Source: Canna indica (taxonomy: Eukaryota > Streptophyta > Magnoliopsida > Zingiberales > Cannaceae). Taken from it: a DNA stretch of 64,000 nt. Where the stretch lies: positions 50,300,001 to 50,364,000 of the forward strand of contig CP136895.1 of the NCBI GenBank assembly GCA_034359265.1. The letters are read 5' to 3'. This document shows, piece after piece, positions 59,482 through 64,000 of this stretch. The notes below the pieces were generated by a model, which was not told the origin of the DNA, searched no databases, and saw only the letters and a list, made by a program, of their open reading frames with translations. The first letter of the stretch is position 1, and every line of letters starts with the position of its first letter. The position numbers and the translations under genes are program-made.

Positions 59482-60705
59482 GGTTAATTATAAAATATAT
59501 CTCGACTTTTGACTTGTTTCTAGTCTATCACCACTTTCTAATTTTTTTAATTCAGTACACCACTTTTCAATTTATTACAAATATATCCCACCGTCTACTC
59601 AGCGTCGTCTGAAAGCTGACATGGCGTTGCTGACATGGCTAATAATCCCAGTCAGTATTTCAACGCGAATTTTTTTTTCTGACCCCACCAAACCCAATCA
59701 ACAACCATTTAAGGGTTAATTATAAAATATATCCTGACTTTTGACGTGTTTCACTAATCTATCACAACTTTCTATTTTTTTCAATTTAATACACAACTTT
59801 TCGATTTGTTACAAATATATCCCATCATCTACCAGCGTCAACTTCACAATTTTCAATAGAGAGAAGAAATCCCTCTCTTATTTTGATAATTTTATTGTCA
59901 AAACAAAGCCTACAACAACAAATAATATTTAATAGTATCATCACTATTGGAAAATTTTACAGTATCATATGGAATCCTATATTTAACAGTATCATCACTG
60001 ATGAGAAATTTCTAGGATTTATACTAACCATACCAGATGAAAGGGGGGAAAGCGAGCGAGCAAATGAAAATTAATAGAGACATACTAGAGTCGACGGGGA
60101 TGAAGACAGGGAGCACGAAGAGATGCAGACGACGTCGAGGTTTGAGATAAAGGTGGGCGGCGAGCAAGCAACAAGGTCGGGGAAGAGGCGAGTAGGCCAT
60201 TTTAAAGGTAGTTTTTTTTAAATTAACTTGTCATGATCTGTTGACTGTGTTTGGTGGGGCCGAAAAAAAAACAAGTTAAAGTTCGCGTCTGAATGCTGAT
60301 TGGGATTATTAGCCGCGTTAGCATTCATACGATGAAGTTGACGCTGGGTAGACGGTGAGATAGATTTATAATAAATTAAAAAGTGGTGTACTGAATTGTG
60401 AAAATTGGAAGGTGGGGATAGATTAGGGAAACACGTCGAAAGTCAGGATATATTTTGTAATTAACCATGTTACTGACTGGGTTTGGTGGGGCCGGAAAAA
60501 AATAAGTTTAAAAAAATTGTGTCTAAATGTTGGCTGAGATTATTAGCCACATCAGCATTCAGACAGCAAAGTTGACGCTGGTTAGTCGGTGGGATAGATT
60601 TATAACAAATCGAAAAGTGGTGTACTGAATTGAGAAAATTGGAAAGTGGTGATAGATTAGGGAAACACGTCAAAAGTTGGGATATATTTTATAATTAACC
60701 CTTAA
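59482..60705. mobile_element. Cluster of four MITE arms (Mutator-like), interleaved inverted repeats
   Basis: Left-type arms start at 59482 and about 59714 (gggttaattataaaatatat ... cttttgacgtgttt); right-type arms end at about 60465 and 60705 (aaacacgtc(g/a)aaagt ... ttataattaaccctt). Arms contain ccaccaaacccaatcaac or its complement and gaccccacc/ggtggggcc. The order left-left-right-right points to one element inserted in another, or to duplication by recombination. No transposase. Confidence 0.7.
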
Positions 60706-61119
60706 AAAAAGACTAGAAGGATAACCATCTATACCAAAAGCTTAAGTTGTTGGGAAAGAGATCAATCTATGCATTTATATCTTAACAATATCTAATATTG
60801 CGATTTCACATGAAAAGCTCACTTACAGAATCACATAGAAGGAAAAAACTGCTGGTCTAGAGCAGGTCCATGTCATACCAAAACTAGAGGGGAAACTGAC
60901 TTATATCTTTTAAGAATGTCAGTAAATTCTACTAAATTCTGAAGAAAGAGGTAAATTTCCTTGGAGCACATCAATCTGTTAGCTTAGGTTATAATATATA
61001 TGCAATTGACATCAGTTAAAATCTTATGACATTGACTATGATTTTTCTGTTCTCTGAAACTTAGGATACCTGATTCGAACATTGATTCTGACGAAAAAAA
61101 ATTTTCTTGGCAGTTTTGA
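60706..61119. other. Intergenic or intronic sequence
   Basis: AT-rich; no gene signal recognised. It ends with an acceptor-like cttggcag (61106-61113) before the open block at 61120. Confidence 0.35.
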
Positions 61120-61404
61120 CTCTTTGTTGACGCACGGAAAGGGAACAAAAGCAAAAGTGTGCCACCATTAGAGCCGCTTTTGTGCGAGTTTTGCTTCTAT
61201 CCTCTAATATTAGCAATTGAAAGGATTCTAGGACATGAAAGTGAGGGGGATGATCCCATGTTCTTGGTGAAAGATGTCAATGTTCTTCATCCCAACAATT
61301 ATGGAGTATCCATTTCGATAAATCCAAATACCTATGAAGAACTTGTAGTTATTGCCTTTTTAGAACTTATAGTTGCATTAGTACTTCTACAATTTGAACT
61401 TTGA
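61120..61404 (+). CDS. Possible exon or gene remnant of unknown family
   Basis: A frame open from 61120 to a stop at 61404 reads SVPPLEPLLCEFCFYPLILA, then IERILGHESEGDDPMFLVKD, then LHPNNYGVSISINPNTYEEL and a hydrophobic end (VVIAFLELIVALVLLQFEL). The balanced, low-repeat amino-acid composition and the acceptor-like cag upstream suggest real coding origin. I do not recognise the family. An in-frame stop at 61117 blocks upstream extension unless an acceptor lies inside. Confidence 0.35.
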   Translation, partial: LFVDARKGNKSKSVPPLEPLLCEFCFYPLILAIERILGHESEGDDPMFLVKDVNVLHPNNYGVSISINPNTYEELVVIAFLELIVALVLLQFEL

Positions 61405-61620
61405 TTGGAAGGAAGTTTTCTTTTTAGTAATCATATTACTGAAGCTGTATGAATTTGAAGTTAAACAATTCAAGAAGTGAAGTTGAAGACGTGTAGGATG
61501 GATAAGTAAACATTTTTGTCATTTATGGCCTATATTGTCCAATTAGGTTCATTCAAAACAAGATTATACTTGGCTTGGGGTTTGAATCAACCCTAACTCA
61601 ACTCGACTGGTAGATATGTT

Positions 61621-61762
61621 TAGGGGTGAGCGGGTCTGAATACCCTATATTTTTTATGATATTCGGATCCTATCCTGCATAGGACCGGTTCCTAGGTTTT
61701 GAAATCGGATCCTACCTTGTAGGAATCGGATCCTACCCGGAACCACAGGTTTCGATTTCGGT
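61621..61762. mobile_element. hAT-type terminus fragment
   Basis: It begins TAGGGGTGAGCGGGTCTGAA, the usual start of one plant hAT group, followed by repeated atcggatccta(c/t)c / ggaatcggatcctaccc subterminal motifs. It stops abruptly where pararetrovirus sequence begins; no opposite end is present. Confidence 0.55.
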
Positions 61763-61763
61763 T

Positions 61764-62899
61764 TAAAACCATCAGACCAAGACCTAATTGCCAAGGTAAA
61801 GACACTGGTGCAGAATTTACCAGATTTAGAATTACCCCCCCATGATGCATATATAATCCTAGAGACGGATGGTTGCATGGAGGGATGGGGCGGCATCTGC
61901 AAGTGGAAGCTCAAGAAGTATGACAAGAGGCAATCAGAGAGAATTTGCGCATATGCAAGTGGCAAATTCCCAGTGATAAAATCTACAATAGACGCTGAGA
62001 TACATGCATGCATGGAAACCCTGAATGCACTCAAGATTCACTACTTAGACAAAAAGGAAATTACTCTAAGGACGGATTGCCAGGCGATCATCAGCTTCCA
62101 TAACAAATCCAATCAGAACAAACCATCAAGGGTAAGATGGCTTAACTTTGTGGACTTCGTAACAGGTACAGGGATTCAAGTAAACTTTGAACACATTGAT
62201 GGCAAGCTGAACGTTTTAGCCGATGCCTTATCCCGACTAACTACAAAGTTAGCTGTTCTTGAAGAAATTCCAGAATTCATGAAGTTGTATATTAAAGATC
62301 TTGAGGGAGCCATTGAAGAAACTCAAGATGCACCAATAGAAGTGATGGAAGCACTCAACACAACTATCAACTTGCTTGGTGACCTATTGAATCAAGAAGA
62401 ATCAGTTAATGCACTCTTTTCTTGGGATGATGAAATCCAAGAAATAATTGAAGACAACAACACTGCAATCGAGATGGTAATAGAAGAAGGCTTAGCCTAT
62501 ATGTATGAGTACGAGCCACCACAGCAAGACAGAATGATTTGGACAGAGGACGCTATCTGGGAAGAATACGAAGAAGACGGCGTTATGCTAAGAGTAGCAA
62601 AGATCCGAAGTAGCATTGAGGAAGATTATTTCAATAAGATGAACCATGAGACAGCAGAAAGTTCCAAGAAAAATGATCAACCTGAATGTTCAACAGCAAG
62701 GCAGAATGAGGAGTACTTATTAAAACTCCAAGAAGAAGAAAACTTATTTCAGTCAACCATTAAGGCGTTACGAGAAGAAACAGATGAATTTTTCAAAGAA
62801 CTGGAAGAACAATTTCTCAAGAGGACGAAAAAACAAGCAGTAGTGCGGGATCCCGATACTTTAAGAAAAGGGAAATATCCCGCGGAAGACGATGATTGA
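61764..62899 (+). CDS. Pararetroviral polyprotein C-terminus: RNase H plus acidic tail
   Basis: The frame is open from 61764. RNase H catalytic residues (numbered from 61808) are D21 in ETDGCMEGWGG, E64 in IDAEIHAC, D90 in LRTDCQAI and D139 in LADALSRL: the full DEDD set. This is the badnavirus-type sequence of the family, which removes RNA during reverse transcription. The RT domain upstream is missing. Residues 150-363 are Glu-rich, with coiled-coil character (LLKLQEEENLFQSTI), an unusually long tail after RNase H compared with typical badnaviruses. Ends in a stop at 62899. Confidence 0.85.
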
Positions 62900-62974
62900 A
62901 CAGAAAGATAGGGGAAGCGGATGACCCCTCACTAAAATCCGCACTAATATTATAATTTTTATTTGTTTTGCAGT

Positions 62975-63403
62975 ATGATTTTGGACGGACTACAGATGCA
63001 GGCTATCACACATCATGGTACCCTTTGGACAACTAAAAGGAGCATCTCCAACGCTCAGCATTGGGTCGTTTTAGGCGGAGTCGTTGAAACCAACGCAGGA
63101 ATGAAAGAATTAGAAAAGCTCACAGGAAAGGTACTGTTCAGCAAGCCCAAGTCACCAGAACAAGAAATTAAATGGGATGAGAAGGTCCAAAAGATCCACA
63201 TGGACCAAACTTCACGAACTATTTCAGAATTAGAAAGACTCATAGCAATGAGCTTCCTACAAAAGGCACGGGTTGAACAATCAGACTCAAGATACAAATG
63301 GGAGTCTAACGCAATCAACATCATTACACAACACATAGACAACCTAAAGCAGTGCCACAGAATGATAAGCAGTACCCGTCAAAGCATCACCTATACCACC
63401 TAG
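62975..63403 (+). CDS. Second ORF downstream of the pararetroviral polyprotein
   Basis: ATG at 62975 and a 142-codon frame (MILDGLQMQAITHHG; NAQHWVVLGGVVETNAGMKE) in a different frame from the polyprotein. The C-terminal half is helical and charged (TISELERLIAMSFLQKA). No domain recognised. A strong splice-acceptor-like sequence (tttttatttgttttgcag) ends one base before the ATG. Rice tungro bacilliform virus expresses its downstream ORF4 from a spliced RNA, so a similar strategy is possible; this is inference. Confidence 0.6.
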   Translation: MILDGLQMQAITHHGTLWTTKRSISNAQHWVVLGGVVETNAGMKELEKLTGKVLFSKPKSPEQEIKWDEKVQKIHMDQTSRTISELERLIAMSFLQKARVEQSDSRYKWESNAINIITQHIDNLKQCHRMISSTRQSITYTT

Positions 63404-63606
63404 AGCCACGACCTATGAAAGTTGGATAAGAAGGCATCTTATGTCACCGTCTAATAGCTGTAAAGATATTGTAATTATTAAAGTTGTGCAATAAGTGTGT
63501 ACGAAGGAATCGCTTTTGTAAAAGCGAATAATCTGAGTGGACGATGGGGCCCAAGGAGCACCCGCACTCAATTATTTTGCTTACTCGCGAAGTTTCCTTC
63601 CTAGCT

Positions 63607-63614
63607 TATAAATA
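63607..63614 (+). promoter_or_regulatory. TATA box of the pararetroviral promoter
   Basis: TATAAATA in the intergenic region, 236 bp before the primer site, the usual arrangement for the full-length transcript of caulimovirids. Confidence 0.65.
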
Positions 63615-63842
63615 GACAACTACCATGGAGTTGCAGAGTATCACGGGCAACCCCCAGAAACTCTACTTCTCCCATCTGTTCTAAGCGTGTTAAGCTTTCA
63701 ATATATTCAAGCTTTCAGAGCTTTGGTTTTCTATACATCCCTTGTCAAGTCTCATATTGTTCCAGTGCCTTTAACGATCCGAGAACTGTGAGCCTCGCAA
63801 AAACACCTCGCAAAAACTTCCGCATCACTGCGCCTTTCATCT

Positions 63843-63854
63843 TGGTATCAGAGC
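63843..63854 (+). promoter_or_regulatory. tRNA-Met primer-binding site of the pararetrovirus
   Basis: TGGTATCAGAGC, an exact match to the plant tRNA-iMet 3'-end complement. It marks position 1 of the viral genome by convention; the leader begins after it. Confidence 0.9.
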
Positions 63855-64000
63855 TTCGTTTTAATTACAAGGTACATGTTTTCAGTTTTATTCCTGAACT
63901 CTATTTGTATTCTTAAACCTTAAATACTCGTACTCTAAGGCTAAAATACACTAAGATAGGCGATAAAGGGGATAACAGTACCCATTAAGGAGAAGATTTC

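Larger units (their letters stand above)
61764..64000 (+). mobile_element. Endogenous pararetrovirus (Caulimoviridae, badnavirus-like), 3' pol to leader
   Basis: Old genomic copy of a plant DNA virus: RNase H end of the polyprotein, a second ORF, an intergenic promoter with TATA box, and the tRNA-Met primer site, in normal viral order. The copy is cut on the left at the RT/RNase H boundary and continues past the window on the right. The coding frames present are open, so the copy may be fairly young or the virus group slow to decay. Confidence 0.85.

Overview
The window is nuclear DNA of a flowering plant. The genes have introns, the identifiable proteins are plant-type (an RLT3-like DDT/homeobox protein, a DNAJB-type chaperone, an At4g28440-like OB-fold protein), and about three quarters of the sequence is nested transposable elements. 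The clade cannot be fixed from the sequence alone.

Layout. 1-3364: last exons of an RLT3-like chromatin gene (+). 4167-5579: three-exon DnaJ/HSP40 gene (-) with a heat-shock-element-like promoter; its third exon has a 4-bp tandem duplication that shifts the frame. 5846-12243: one L1-type LINE (-), flanked by an exact 19-bp target-site duplication and inserted about 270 bp upstream of the DnaJ start. 12694-16790: Copia element with two LTRs in direct tandem. 16791-26267: Gypsy element (-) broken by a 997-bp hAT-type element, a long foreign Gypsy-type LTR (+) and a 2.7-kb hAT-type element that itself contains a Mutator-type MITE. 26273-39725: Sirevirus-like Copia deletion derivative (-) with matching CTCAT target duplications. 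Its 5' LTR is split by a 6.6-kb PIF/Harbinger transposon (31892-38520) that keeps an uninterrupted three-exon transposase. 39884-51958: a Tourist-like MITE, a LINE ORF1 fragment, LTRs, a Gypsy gag/protease remnant, minisatellites and a CACTA end. 52690-55789: OB-fold gene (-) with a 2.7-kb intron, divergent from an uncharacterised gene starting at 56085 (+). 57847-61762: MITEs and a hAT-type end. 61764-64000: an endogenous badnavirus-like caulimovirid fragment (RNase H, a downstream ORF, promoter and tRNA-Met primer site).

Most notable signals: (1) seven tandem stem-loops in the long Gypsy-type LTR (21437-21760), whose stem sequences differ between units while pairing is largely kept, followed by four cUUCGg-type hairpins; (2) a splice-acceptor-like site directly before the ATG of the second ORF of the endogenous pararetrovirus; (3) an intact PIF/Harbinger transposase beside an ORF1 broken by an 8-bp tandem duplication; (4) the frameshifting 4-bp duplication in the DnaJ gene; (5) a perfect 158-bp tandem duplication in the OB-fold gene intron.

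The cellular genes are not functionally linked to each other; the window is a gene-poor, TE-rich chromosomal interval.
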